Below, in pieces: positions 10,994 to 20,849 of a stretch of 64,000 nucleotides of DNA (the first letter of the stretch is position 1; each line of letters begins with the position of its first letter). Source of the DNA: Verticillium longisporum. Lineage: Eukaryota; Ascomycota; Sordariomycetes; Glomerellales; Plectosphaerellaceae. The DNA is taken from NCBI GenBank assembly GCA_019188255.1, contig JAETXT010000010.1, positions 1,426,001-1,490,000 on the forward strand, in the 5' to 3' direction. The notes beneath the pieces were generated by a model that was given only the letters and a program-made list of their open reading frames with translations, did not search any database and was not told where the DNA came from. The position numbers and the translations under genes are program-made.

Positions 10994-12568
10994 TTAACCC
11001 CTGACCGCGGCCTTCATGCCGTACACCTCGCTAGCGATGCGAGGCACATATTCTGCCGACTGGTCCTGTTCGATATCGAGCATCTCCCTGACCCACTCGG
11101 CTATAGTGCTGACCGTCTTGTCGACGTCGGCCTTGGTGTTGTGGGCATGAAAAACCATGCGAACCCGGCTTTTGCCCTTTGGGACGACCGGATATGCGAA
11201 GCTGTAGGCATTCATGTTTTCCGACATCATGTGGAAGAACAGATACTGCTCGTGGCGCGGCTTAGTCCAGATGGGTACGATATGCGTATGGTAGACGCGC
11301 TGCTCCCAGCCTTCCGAGAGGGGACATGAAAGGAGGCCCGCAGATTTAGCTCGTTGCCACTCCATATTAGTGGTTAGCTTCTCGAAAAAGTAGGCTACAG
11401 TGTCTTGGATGTTCTGCTGCTCCTGTTTCGTGAAACCATTGTCAATGAATGTTGCTTAACTCCCAGAGGCGAGAGTGGTGGGAATTGACGTAGACATGTG
11501 TCATACATACATTGATCGTTGCTCCGGTAGAGAGCAGTTCGATGCCGGCCCTGATGGAGGCGACCATGGGGAACGATGGAGCGCCACTGTAAACGGCGAA
11601 CCGCATCTGATTCATGATCACGGCACGGATGGTCTTGTTGCACAAGATCAGACCTGCAGGCCACAGATGGTCAGCACAAAAGCAGTCACCCACGCGATCG
11701 GGGAGGTAGGGTGGGGGAGGGGGGCAGATGAATACTTGCCCCCAGTCGAGGCCATAGCTTTGCTACACATATGGACCCGGATTGCAATTTCCTTCTCCAA
11801 GCCGAGCATCGAGACCAGTCCCCGACCTTTAGGTCCAAGGACGCCGACGCAGTGTGCCTCGTCTATGACAAACTGTGCGTTACCGAGAGGGAAAATCTCT
11901 TTAGCTGCCTGAACGAACTCCTTGAGAGGGCAAACGTCTCCATTCATACTGTAGATAGATTCTACAAGAATGAGGATTGACTTGGTACCAGCTTTGAACT
12001 CTGGGTGTTCGTCCCGGAGTATTTTCAAATTCGTACGCAGAGAGAGCACGTCGTTGTGGGCGAAGGAGACCTTGTGAGATGCCCGGCTGAGCTTCATGCC
12101 CTCGTGGGTTGAGGCATGAACCAGTTCGTCGTAGAGGTAACAGTCACCAGGCAGTGCAACGGCGCCAATGATGCCAACGTTACACAAAAAGCCCGAGTGA
12201 CCAATGAAGGCAGTTTCGGAGCCAAAGAACTCGGCAACCTGCTTCTCGACCTCGATCAAGTAGCTGTAGTTTCCGTACTGAAGGCGAGAGCCTGCAGCAC
12301 TGAGGTCCCAGTCTTCGCCATGCTTAGTCATTTCTTTGAGGTAGGCGTCTCGAATCCGGCCGGTACGGTTCAGTGAGAGGAAGTCGCTAGACGCCCAATC
12401 AATAACAGTATCATCCCAGCGAGGTTTTGCTGTAGAGAGCCTGAAGTCAGCTCGGAGGGTATCGAGATGCTTCTCAATGTTGCGATAAAAGGCAGGCTCA
12501 TCCTTCATGTATGGAGCCTGAAGGACATGGTCCTTGAGCCAGTCGTTGAGCATCTCTTGGTAGTACAT
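10994..12568 (-). CDS. Alpha-oxoamine synthase (PLP-dependent, AONS/ALAS/SPT-like), 478 aa
   Basis: Three exons: 12568-11740, 11653-11507 and 11454-10994; the frame closes over 1,437 nt. Intron 1 (86 bp) has a GC-AG donor (GCAAGT...CTGCAG); intron 2 (52 bp) is GTATGA...TTAAG. The fold-type-I PLP landmarks of the family are present: DLSAAGSRLQYGN (88-100), substrate/PLP region ELVHASTHEG (148-157), VIDEAHCVGVLGPKGRG (234-250) with Asp236/His239, and Schiff-base Lys270 in the HMCSKAMASTGG context. Family members condense an amino acid with an acyl-CoA or acyl thioester with loss of CO2, giving an alpha-aminoketone. It is not housekeeping ALA synthase (no mitochondrial presequence or heme-regulatory motifs) and not SPT (no membrane segment). 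It is the best candidate for the scaffold-forming enzyme of the cluster. Assignment to the superfamily is firm; the substrates are unknown. Confidence 0.88.
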
Positions 12569-12702
12569 GATTAGAGAATTTATGGAAAATGAATGGATTC
12601 AGATAAGATAGGGAGTTGATTTGGTGCGAGATGCTGGGCAACACGGACAGCGAGTGGTATGAAGCTGTGGACATGAGATTGGAGTACAGTCCCAAGAGAG
12701 GA

Positions 12703-12710
12703 ATTTATAA
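12703..12710 (-). promoter_or_regulatory. TATA-like box of the alpha-oxoamine synthase gene
   Basis: TTATAAATTC on the minus strand, about 135 nt upstream of ATG 12568, followed by a pyrimidine-rich leader. Confidence 0.4.
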
Positions 12711-13322
12711 TACTTGTGATTCCACTCTTAAGCCTAGGACGGAAGACAGAAATTCATCATCACTGTGTTGCCCCAAGTCACGGCCCGTCAACATGCTTTC
12801 TTGAGCGCATATGCAGCCACTAAGAGTACTCCCGTGCCGACGCGTATTCTGCCAAGAGACTCTTGGATTCAAGGTAATCTCCTGCGCTCTATGCGTTTGT
12901 AATGCATATGCAGGACGATCTTCGTCCCGCATAGCGCAACGCCAGAAAACAAGAAAGCTAGCTGCCCACTTCCGTATCCGGCGAAGTTCCCCTGAATCAC
13001 GACATCGGCAAGAGCTGAGACACCCATGGTGATCAATCTTAAACCTATACATGATAGTCACACCACATACTACATGCTGGTGGCCATGGATACGGGACGG
13101 AGTAAATGCGAAGCCGAACATGCGTTGTTACTGGAACTTTCAGACTTCCATACGTCCATCGCAGCCAATGGATCATGTAATGTTCCATATTGGCGACACC
13201 AAGGTACGTATGAGAAGCCTTTATTCGGCGCATTGTCATAGTCTATCAAGGGGATGCCGTGACAGCACAAAGACCTGCTATAGGACTTAAAAAAACCCGT
13301 CACAGTCCCGTTTCCAGGCTAC
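12711..13322. other. Upstream of the alpha-oxoamine synthase; no gene
   Basis: Short open frames only, with overlapping non-protein-like frames on both strands near 13045-13300. It ends at the solo LTR. Confidence 0.45.
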
Positions 13323-13534
13323 TGTCAGAGCGTTGTTTAGAACAGAGTGAAGGGGTCCTCCACAGGGTCCGCAGGTAGTTTAGAATATAGGTATGGGATA
13401 GGAATACATCTGAATTCTGGCCCTCCGCAGCTTGGGGGCCCTCCGCAGCCTATATATACATTCTCTCGTGACACTTAGCCCCTGGCCAGCCCCCTGGCTT
13501 GGCAGGCCCTGGGTGGCTCCGCAGGGTCCTGACA
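13323..13534. mobile_element. Solo LTR (212 bp) inside the gene cluster
   Basis: It begins TGTCAG and ends CTGACA, perfect 6-bp inverted ends of the TG...CA type. It is flanked by the 5-bp direct repeat GCTAC (13318-13322 and 13535-13539). The interior has repeated CCGCAG-containing units and no coding frame of note. Size, ends and target duplication together indicate a solo LTR. It ends about 150 bp from the 3' end of the SDR gene. Orientation is undetermined. Confidence 0.75.
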
Positions 13535-13687
13535 GCTACCATGTAGAGCCCATCTCAATATATCTAGGAATACTACAGGTTCAAGTGAGGGAAAAAGTAT
13601 CACGAGGGAGGAGATATGGCGATTTGTCCTGATCTTGTGGTATATTTCAAGAGAAAACGGTAGCCAAGTGGAAAGCATCTCTGCACA

Positions 13688-14742
13688 TCAAAATGTAGAC
13701 GCGAAATTGCCTAGTCTTCCCCCGTCGGTCATGATTATAGACCCATTACAATAGGCACCAGCTCTTGAAGCAAGATACAGCACCGCTCCGGCCATATCCT
13801 CTTCATTTCCTACCCTCTCCAGGGGTACCATATCTCTTCCAATTCCCCCTCGGTCTATAATGGGGCCGGACATCTCGCTCGGGTATACTTGGTGATTCAA
13901 AGTGAGCTACAATGAATGACGAAGGAAGAGGAAAGCTCAAAGTACTGACGTCCTGGGCATATCATGTTTGCTCGTATTTCCCACCTTGGAAGTGCAACAG
14001 CTAAATTCTTCATCAGGTGCGTGCATGCCGCCTTGGACTGGCTGTAAGCGAATCCGGCCGTGTTAACCTGTTGCGTTCTGGTCATTATCCATGAGCCCCC
14101 ATGAGACGAGCTCTCGTGATTACCTACCTTGTTGAAAGCGGCTATGGACGTGATAGCCACTACCTGAGATTTCTGCCGCACGTTGCCCTTTCTGTTGCCG
14201 GCGTCTAGGAGCCTTAGGAAGGCCATGGTAGTGTACCAGGTTGCAACAACATTCGCCCTGAAGGTTCGGGTATAGTCTTCAATCGACACGTCCATGTTGA
14301 CACGTGAGAAATCTTCGACTGATATCTGGTGCTCTGAAGATGGTAGATGCGTTTGCGGACCACTGATGCCGGCGTTGCAGATGAGCAGATTGATGTATCC
14401 GGTATCCGCCGAGATCACGTTTACGGCGGATGTGAGGCTTGCCTTGGAAGTGACATCGCAAATAACCGGCTTCACAGCCTCAACACCTATACTCTGAGCG
14501 GCCTGCCTCAAAACATCGCCGCGCCTTCCCAATATATAAACAGTGGCCCCATTGGCAACCAGTGCTTTGGTCATAAGAAGGCCTATGCCTAAGCAGGAGG
14601 TTTAGCACGCCAATTCTGGCTCGATGTTGTTGTTTCCGAGCATACCTGTGCCGCCACCTGTCACGACTGCGATGAGTCCTGTTACGCTGAAGAGGTTTCC
14701 GGCTTGTAATGTTGCAGGGCTTTCCATTCTGGTTGAAGCCAT
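13688..14742 (-). CDS. Short-chain dehydrogenase/reductase, 311 aa
   Basis: Three exons: 14742-14646, 14588-13950 and 13887-13688, with introns of 57 bp (GTATGC...TTAG) and 62 bp (GTCAGT...CAAG). The frame closes. Start ATG 14742 (MASTRM). Classical SDR features are present: cofactor motif TGGGTGIG formed across intron 1, VYILGRRGD after beta-2 (an Arg pair suggesting NADP(H), inferred), CDVTS, the NAG motif in LLICNAGISG, the ITSIAAF serine strand, catalytic Tyr-x-x-x-Lys in FAYSQSKAA, and the ICPG motif followed by LYPSEMSG across intron 2. It reduces a ketone or oxidises an alcohol; in this cluster reduction of the aminoketone made by the neighbouring synthase is a natural inference. Divergent from the AsaB-like gene. 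Confidence 0.87.
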
Positions 14743-15825
14743 TGGGGGCTGCAGGAATGATGAAAGATTCAGCTTGTACAAGCGCGAGATCTCTTGCTTC
14801 AACCTGTAGTCCATATGTTCATCAACCACAGATGCCTGGCATACCGAGGAGAAGCCGTGGATGACAAAACAATCTTACGCAGTTTGTTTGTCTTCTTCGA
14901 TCTCTATTCCGCCAACCCAACACGAACGCCGACGTCGTGCAATGTCAGCGGCCTGCCACTCGGCCAGGCTCCATCGATTTGGACGTAAAGCATCATTTCG
15001 CACACTGAAGCGGGATTAACTCATGCATGTTAAACTTCTCAGAGGTTGGTTCGTAGTTTTACGTGGGGGGAACACAGCACCGTCTCACGGATCGGGAAGA
15101 CGATCCGCAGCGGCCGGCTACCGAAAGACTCCCGGGTCATCGTGTAGCTGTGACCTGCAGTTATCCGGGATATTCATCGGTGAGACACCCTAAACCCCGG
15201 ATAGTTTTAGCGGTCGGGTAGATGGACGGGATGCCTGCAATTCGGCCACTGTGCTCGGCTTGCTGCAAGTGCTGTCAATGCTCGACGAAAAGGGACATGT
15301 GTGACTCCGGCGGCACGCGTATGCAGTACGAGCTCCGCCAGAGTGACCTGGTTGCTCCTCGCTCTAGGTAGTTCCAGTATGGCAGTCGCCAAGGTGAACC
15401 ACGGCTGCAGTATCATGCTTGCCTCGCACTCTCGCTCCTCGATGAAGGAATTCGCACAGAGCGGATGGTTGGACGAGAGGCATCCGACACAGACATTCCA
15501 GCCCATCGTGCTCGGCTGCATCAGCTGGGCAATGCAGGCAACCGGTCAGAAACACCACAGATGTGATGATGTCTTTTTCTGGGCCTAGATGAACCAAGGA
15601 GAAGCGATTGCATCGATACGCGGCTCTGTGCTACAGTTTGATTCCTACACTCCCACAACCTGCCGACATCGCGACGGAGACGATTATGGTGATTCAATTT
15701 ACAGATAACAACTCGATCACTAATCTTCAAGCTCGTCATAGCAAATGCTAGTAGGTCTTCTCTTGGAAAATTGCCGTTTTCAATGCTACTGGCGTGGTGA
15801 GAAGAGCATCCAAACCTGACTCGCC
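14743..15825. promoter_or_regulatory. Divergent upstream region, SDR / AsaB-like
   Basis: 1,083 bp between divergent starts. A minus-strand frame at 15207-15521 has a somewhat protein-like composition but no recognised domain and no plausible splicing partners, so it is not called. No known regulatory motif identified. Confidence 0.4.
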
Positions 15826-16899
15826 ATGATCGCCGCAGTTGCTGTCCAGGCCGGGCAAAGTCGTCCCGCCACAGCCCTGACAAAAGCGAAGCTACGTTAT
15901 GTTGCCGAAGGACATACTCCACAACCAAGCCCTCACAACTTCCATCTTCCTGACATCACGGAGTTTGGCGACACGCGCTTCCTTCCTCTTCACTCCGTCC
16001 GACCTGTCGCTCCTCTCGACGAGCTGACCACCAGCTCTAGCAATGTTTCGCTGAGGGCTCACGGCTTCACAGCGATTCGGCGGCCAACAGCCCTGCACGC
16101 ACCTCCGCACTGCTCTCTTTCATTCAGGGACCCCGAGCTGCTCAAGCAGCACGTCATTCCCGACACCGAGTTGGCTCTCAAGCAATTGACTGGGTGCACA
16201 ACCGTCGTCACGGAGGCTCTTCTCCTACGCTGTGCGCTCTGGTCCGCCACTGACTCTCTTGCGGCTCACGGGAGCGCTGGTGACAAGGCTTCTGAGCTGA
16301 AGACCGGGTTTCCCCAATTCATCGGATTCGACCCTATCTCTGGAGGTGGCAGTCCCGCGTCCAAGATCCACTTGGATTACTCGCCCGACGGGGCCCGAAT
16401 GCACATCCGGAGGTTTCATCCCAGGACCGCAGAGGCTGCTGCCGAGATCATCCGTGTGGAGGATTCACTCGTGGCTGCTGGCAAAGACCTGAGCGATAGC
16501 TACAAACATAGCGGCGGTCCCCGATGGGCGCTTTACTCGACATGGAGACCACTCAAAACAGTCCGCCGGGATCCGCTGGCAGTTCTGGACTATACGACTT
16601 TCAAGGAAGACGATTATGTCCCAGCGGCCGTGCCCACACCTTCTCTGGGCCGCGAAGGTGTCTGCGAGACGCACCCGGCGGAGTGCTATCTGGCCAGGTA
16701 CTCTCAGCAGCATAAATGGTACTGGATCGACAACCAGATCCCCGAGGAGTGTCTCGTTCTGAGATTTTTTGACAGTGACGAGGAGCGAGCTGGCAGCATT
16801 GCTGCCGGAGGCGTCCTACACTCGAGTGCTGAGTTAGAAGGCAATGACGACGCAGAGCCCCGCGAATCGTTAGAAATTCGTAGCTTGTGCATTTGGTGA
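15826..16899 (+). CDS. AsaB/CTB9-family hydroxylase/desaturase (CmcJ-like), 357 aa
   Basis: Intronless; start ATG 15826. It has the features of the fungal AsaB hydroxylase/desaturase (CmcJ/7-alpha-cephem-methoxylase P8-like) family, which includes CTB9 of cercosporin biosynthesis. These are the IHLDYSPDGA motif (about 181-190, candidate metal ligands His182 and Asp184), the diagnostic YSTWRPLKTVRRDPLAVLDY block (237-256), the RYSQQHKWYWIDNQ segment (291-303), and the C-terminal HSSAELEG...PRESLEIRSLC block with His332 and Arg346. The family carries out Fe(II)/2-oxoglutarate-type oxidations or desaturations, mostly of secondary metabolites, and is probably cytosolic. It lies 0.5 kb upstream of, and in the same direction as, a classical 2OG oxygenase, suggesting two consecutive oxidative steps. 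Confidence 0.85.
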   Translation: MIAAVAVQAGQSRPATALTKAKLRYVAEGHTPQPSPHNFHLPDITEFGDTRFLPLHSVRPVAPLDELTTSSSNVSLRAHGFTAIRRPTALHAPPHCSLSFRDPELLKQHVIPDTELALKQLTGCTTVVTEALLLRCALWSATDSLAAHGSAGDKASELKTGFPQFIGFDPISGGGSPASKIHLDYSPDGARMHIRRFHPRTAEAAAEIIRVEDSLVAAGKDLSDSYKHSGGPRWALYSTWRPLKTVRRDPLAVLDYTTFKEDDYVPAAVPTPSLGREGVCETHPAECYLARYSQQHKWYWIDNQIPEECLVLRFFDSDEERAGSIAAGGVLHSSAELEGNDDAEPRESLEIRSLCIW

Positions 16900-17427
16900 A
16901 GGTTCAAAGGCAGCTATAGCCCATAGTCACGCGATGTACCAGCTGGTTGGATTGTCAAGTATCTCTAGGCAAGGCTTTGCGTTCATTGTAGAAACTCTCT
17001 CCTTCTTCTTGCTATATCCACCTCATAGTCCAGCCCATCATGTGAAACTTTGTGTGAATTGACATGATGGAACCCGGGTTTAAAGTGCCACGTGAGGCAA
17101 TCGCACTCTCTCATGTACATGTCATGTCCCGCTTTACCCGTCTCGAACCGCCTCATTTATATACATAAACCCTCCAATACCTACGTGCTACTCTGAACTC
17201 GTATTGCGTGAAACGCAATCGACCATGCACTCTGTAACCGGCCGTCACGGACCGAGAAATTGTCTCAGTCGAAGCCGGCAAGACCTCATTCGTTCTAGGT
17301 ACTACATTCAAGTTGAAGAACGGCAGAGATCATGGAGTCCAGATATATATACGCTTCTCGGGAAGCAGAAGAGAATATTGCAGTTAATTATCGGATCTTG
17401 GCCAACGTCCATACCTACCGTATCACC
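16900..17427. other. Intergenic, promoter of the 2OG oxygenase gene
   Basis: Contains a TATATA stretch (17158-17163) about 265 nt before ATG 17428. An in-frame upstream ATG at 17332 could add 32 residues of non-conserved leader. Confidence 0.4.
17158..17163 (+). promoter_or_regulatory. TATA-like sequence
   Basis: TTTATATACATAAA context upstream of the 2OG oxygenase gene. Motif match and position only. Confidence 0.3.
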
Positions 17428-18693
17428 ATGAAGGACGAATTCACAAAAGTCCCTGTTGTGGACTATTCTCTCTCACAGCACCCAGCCGGCAAGGCGGAAT
17501 TCCTCTCACAGCTGCGTAATGCCATTGTGAATGTGGGATTCTTCTACCTCAGCAATCATTCGATTCCCGAAGAGGTGCAACAAGCCGTGCTCAAGCAGAC
17601 GAATGCCTTCTTCAGTCTTCCTCTGCAAAAGAAGCTGGATATTGACATGGCTCACAGCAAGCATTTCCTTGGGTACAACGGGATGAATTCTGAGAAGACT
17701 GTGGCTATTACAGGCCAAAACGAGTCTGTATTTGTGAGTCTTACCCGATCCTGGATAGCTTGGAGGATCTTTTCCAACTTAAGTTGCGATGGAAGTTTGG
17801 GCCCGAATATCCTCCTCCACACCCAGCTGAGTTGGCGTATCTCAACTTGCACGGCCCTAGCCAGGTGAGCATGCTCGTTCCAAGGCCGTTTCATGTGCCC
17901 ACTGCAGGTACTGACTGCTCTGTCACTGGAGTGGCCAGATAAAAATGCCGTGCCGGACTTTCGCCAGGCCATTGAAACGTACCGCTCTGCCGTCCAAGAC
18001 CTGGCCACATCCTTTATCTCGTTAACATCTGAGGCCTTAGGCCTGGAGGCCAACTCTTTCAGCTGGCTGTTCGAAGACACGCCTTTTAGTCGCCTGAATC
18101 TACGAATGTACCCTGCTCCTCTGGAGGAGTCGAACGGGGGTGCTCGGCATGGAATTGCTCCGCACAAGGACAGTTCATTCATGACATATTTGCTCCAAGG
18201 AGGCGACCACAACTGTCTTGAGGTGCAGAACAAGACTGGCAACTGGATCGCCGTTCCTCCGATCCCAGGAACTCTCGTGGTGAACATTGGCCGCCTGCTG
18301 GAGATTCTTACACGCGGAGTTTGTATCGCGACGACGCATCGTGTGATACTCGGCTCGGCTGGATTTCTTGATAAGCATGGGAACCGCTTAGGCTCACGAT
18401 TTTCGATTCCTTTTTTCCAAAACGTCAACCTCCGTCTGATGCCGGATGACTTTGCAGTGGATGTTCCGCCACACGTCGCAGACCTGTCTAGGGGGAAGAG
18501 GGCAGTGACTGACTCTGGCACATTCTTTTCTGGGATATTTGACGACTCTGCCGGCGATACAGTGTTTGTCAGTATGCTCACAAGCTTCGTAGAGACTGCG
18601 AAGGCCTGGTATCCGGACCTGCTTCCAGTAGCTTTGAAGAAACAGGCTGAGAAGAAGCGCTTGGATCTTGCAAGGGGGGCCAAGATTGAGTAG
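17428..18693 (+). CDS. 2OG-Fe(II) oxygenase, isopenicillin N synthase-like, 382 aa
   Basis: Exons 17428-17733, 17784-17864 and 17932-18693, with introns of 50 bp (GTGAGT...TTAAG) and 67 bp (GTGAGC...TGGAG). All are phase 0 and the frame closes. The DIOX_N domain (about 8-110) starts VPVVDYSLS and includes GFFYLSNHSIP. The product continues GPSQ/WPDKNAVPDF across intron 2. The Fe-binding facial triad is seen as His207-x-Asp209 (APHKDSSF) and His265 (TTHRVILG), with Arg285 in RFSIPF for 2-oxoglutarate. Length is normal for the family. The usual role is hydroxylation, desaturation or ring closure of small molecules in the cytosol. Start choice: ATG 17428 lies seven residues before the domain; 17332 is the alternative. 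A second possible acceptor at 17795 would remove four residues. Confidence 0.85.
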
Positions 18694-19484
18694 TATAGCG
18701 GCAAAGAACATGTTGCCCCTCAAACGATGGCACTTTAATCTCCAAAAGGATGGAGCTGATAATGCGATGTGAGATCCAGTCTCTCCATAGTCGGGGTATG
18801 GCGGCCGACGCCCGGCTTCCGGAACAGTACGAGCGGGACTTGAGGGGGGGGGTTATCAACTTTTCAGGGGCATGCATGCATCATCAGCAATTGCATTGCG
18901 ACGAAAAATCCAGCGCCATCGGCACTTCCTCCACATCTTTGGGGATGCTGAAGCCTCCGTGGTTCGCCCAGCTCCGCCACAGGCTCAAAGCAGCGAGGCA
19001 CCGATGCTTATCTGGGGCCTGGCGAGATGCATCCCTGGAGATCTTGCAATCCGAGCGTTCACGATGAGAAACGAGGCAACTAAGTATTAGGCAGCAGCCG
19101 TTGGAAAATACGGTGGTCGAAATTAATCAATGAGCAGCTTTCCGTTCTGGGAAGGTGAATGATGGCCTGTACCGCATATTTGGCGGCTGATCAGGGATAC
19201 GAAGAGGACATAATTGGCCAGACGTCTTCGTCGCATGCCTAGGTGGTAATAATAGCGTGCCGTATCATGAGCCATCGCTCGACGCGTCTTGTCGCGTATA
19301 GCGCCGTTATGGCATCACAGGATCAAGTTCGTCTATTATGGAAACGAGCTCGCAGCTTCAAGTGACTCATCGGTTTGATCTTTGGTGTCGAGCCACGCTT
19401 ATAACTATCTACAGAGCCATTTGTTCACTTCGTCCGCTGAAAACGTACCGAGACTAAGGCCACCGCATAAAGACCTGAAAGAAC
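18694..19484. other. Intergenic, no supported gene
   Basis: Right edge of the putative cluster. Only short non-protein-like frames. Confidence 0.5.
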
Positions 19485-20849
19485 ATGGCTCCAACCCGGC
19501 CCCAGTCATGTGCCCATAAGCGACTCTATACGGGTGTCTCTCCACATGCGACCGAAGCGGGTTTTGTTTACCCCAGCATCGAGGAGCGGCTCCGTGAGGT
19601 GAGCCATTCTGGGCACGCCCCCAACCATGCCGCCCCTGAGGATATTCCCAGCCCTTTAACGTTCCCCGCGCCGCTTGTGTTACCAGGAGACGATATTGCC
19701 GAGGACCCAAAACAAGATGCTGACGGGCTTCGGTCTTTTGCCCTGCGCAAGGGAAGAAACCGGGTCACACCCACACGCAGTACATTGTACGTGATAGAGG
19801 CTCCCACAGTCTCAAATGAGGTTTCGTTCATGAATGCCTGGCTGGAGCCCAAGGTTCCGCCAGAGTATCCGCCGCCAACCAGCCTTCCGTCAAATCTCAC
19901 ACGTCCTGGTGTCTCTGACATAGCCGCGTACCTCGAGGCTTTTTATCACGGTCTCTCCATCAAGACCCTCGAGTCGCACTACACCTTTGTCGCCTGGCCT
20001 ACAGCACAGCCTTCGTCTTCACGCTCTTACGTAGGCCTCGCCGATCCATCTGGAGACTGCACCCGTATTCGCCATCGTCCCTCGCCCGATGCTGTCTCAC
20101 ACCAGTTGAACCTCAGCGACCTCCTCGACGCCCTTCTTGCCGCGCCCCTGCCAAAAGACGCTTACGCCGTCATGCTGCTCACCCACCACGACACCTACGA
20201 GTCTCCCTCCGATGACTTCTGCTGCGGCCGTGCCTACGGCGGCTCACGCATCTGCCTCGTCTCTTCGTTCCGGTACAATCCAGCCCTCGACGCGCACAAC
20301 GACGTCGACCGCTCGCACGCCTGGCCCGCCTCGCACTGCGCGTGGTGGATCGACGCTGTGTGTGATCACGACGGCGAAACCTCCGAATCGGCAACACCTG
20401 CTGAGGGAGGCCTCCGCGCGGCGGTCATGGCCGCTCGGAGCGGCATGGTGCCGCGGGGCAAGGGCGGTTGGGGTGCATTATGGCTTGCGAGTGTCTGTCG
20501 GACGGCGAGCCACGAGCTCGGCCACTGTCTTGGGCTGGCGCACTGCGCGCTCTATGCTTGCGTCATGCAGAGTACGGCTGGGGTTGGTGAGGATGGCCGG
20601 CAGCCGCCGTACTTGTGTCCCGTCTGTCTTGCCAAGACGGCGTATGCTGTTGTTGGGGAAGCAGTGAAAGGCAGAGGAAAAGAGAAGGTTGCTGAGATGG
20701 AGCGGCGGGAGAAGGTGTGGATGGTGGAAAGGTATCGGCGGATACAGACTTACTCGGCGCAGTGGAAGGGGACTGGAACAGGCATGATGAAGGGGTATGG
20801 GGCTTGGGCTGGCCACAGAGTTAAGGAGCTGGAAGGAAGGCAATTGTAA
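19485..20849 (+). CDS. Archaemetzincin-type zinc metalloprotease, 454 aa
   Basis: Intronless; ATG 19485. The archaelysin signature is clear: HELGHCLGLAHC (343-354) gives the zinc ligands and catalytic Glu. A following Cys359 with Met361 (Met-turn) and a Cys pair in LCPVC (378-381) form the second, structural zinc site of this family. Upstream, the fold elements LYVIEAP (101-107), the VMLLTHHDTY strand (229-238) and GGSRICLVSSFRY (252-264) match fungal AMZ homologues. The C-terminal charged helix (about 395-425) may be a coiled coil. A soluble aminopeptidase-like role is assumed from family members; physiological substrates are poorly known. There is no signal peptide. It lies outside the metabolic cluster by function. 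Confidence 0.9.
   Translation: MAPTRPQSCAHKRLYTGVSPHATEAGFVYPSIEERLREVSHSGHAPNHAAPEDIPSPLTFPAPLVLPGDDIAEDPKQDADGLRSFALRKGRNRVTPTRSTLYVIEAPTVSNEVSFMNAWLEPKVPPEYPPPTSLPSNLTRPGVSDIAAYLEAFYHGLSIKTLESHYTFVAWPTAQPSSSRSYVGLADPSGDCTRIRHRPSPDAVSHQLNLSDLLDALLAAPLPKDAYAVMLLTHHDTYESPSDDFCCGRAYGGSRICLVSSFRYNPALDAHNDVDRSHAWPASHCAWWIDAVCDHDGETSESATPAEGGLRAAVMAARSGMVPRGKGGWGALWLASVCRTASHELGHCLGLAHCALYACVMQSTAGVGEDGRQPPYLCPVCLAKTAYAVVGEAVKGRGKEKVAEMERREKVWMVERYRRIQTYSAQWKGTGTGMMKGYGAWAGHRVKELEGRQL

Noticed and set aside
11507..11510. GTATGT donor for intron 2 of the alpha-oxoamine synthase
   Set aside because: It is the better consensus but leaves the frame broken in exon 3; the GTATGA donor three bases downstream keeps it.
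17734..17758. 25-bp intron in the 2OG oxygenase gene
   Set aside because: Too short for fungal splicing; the 50-bp intron ending at 17783 keeps the frame.
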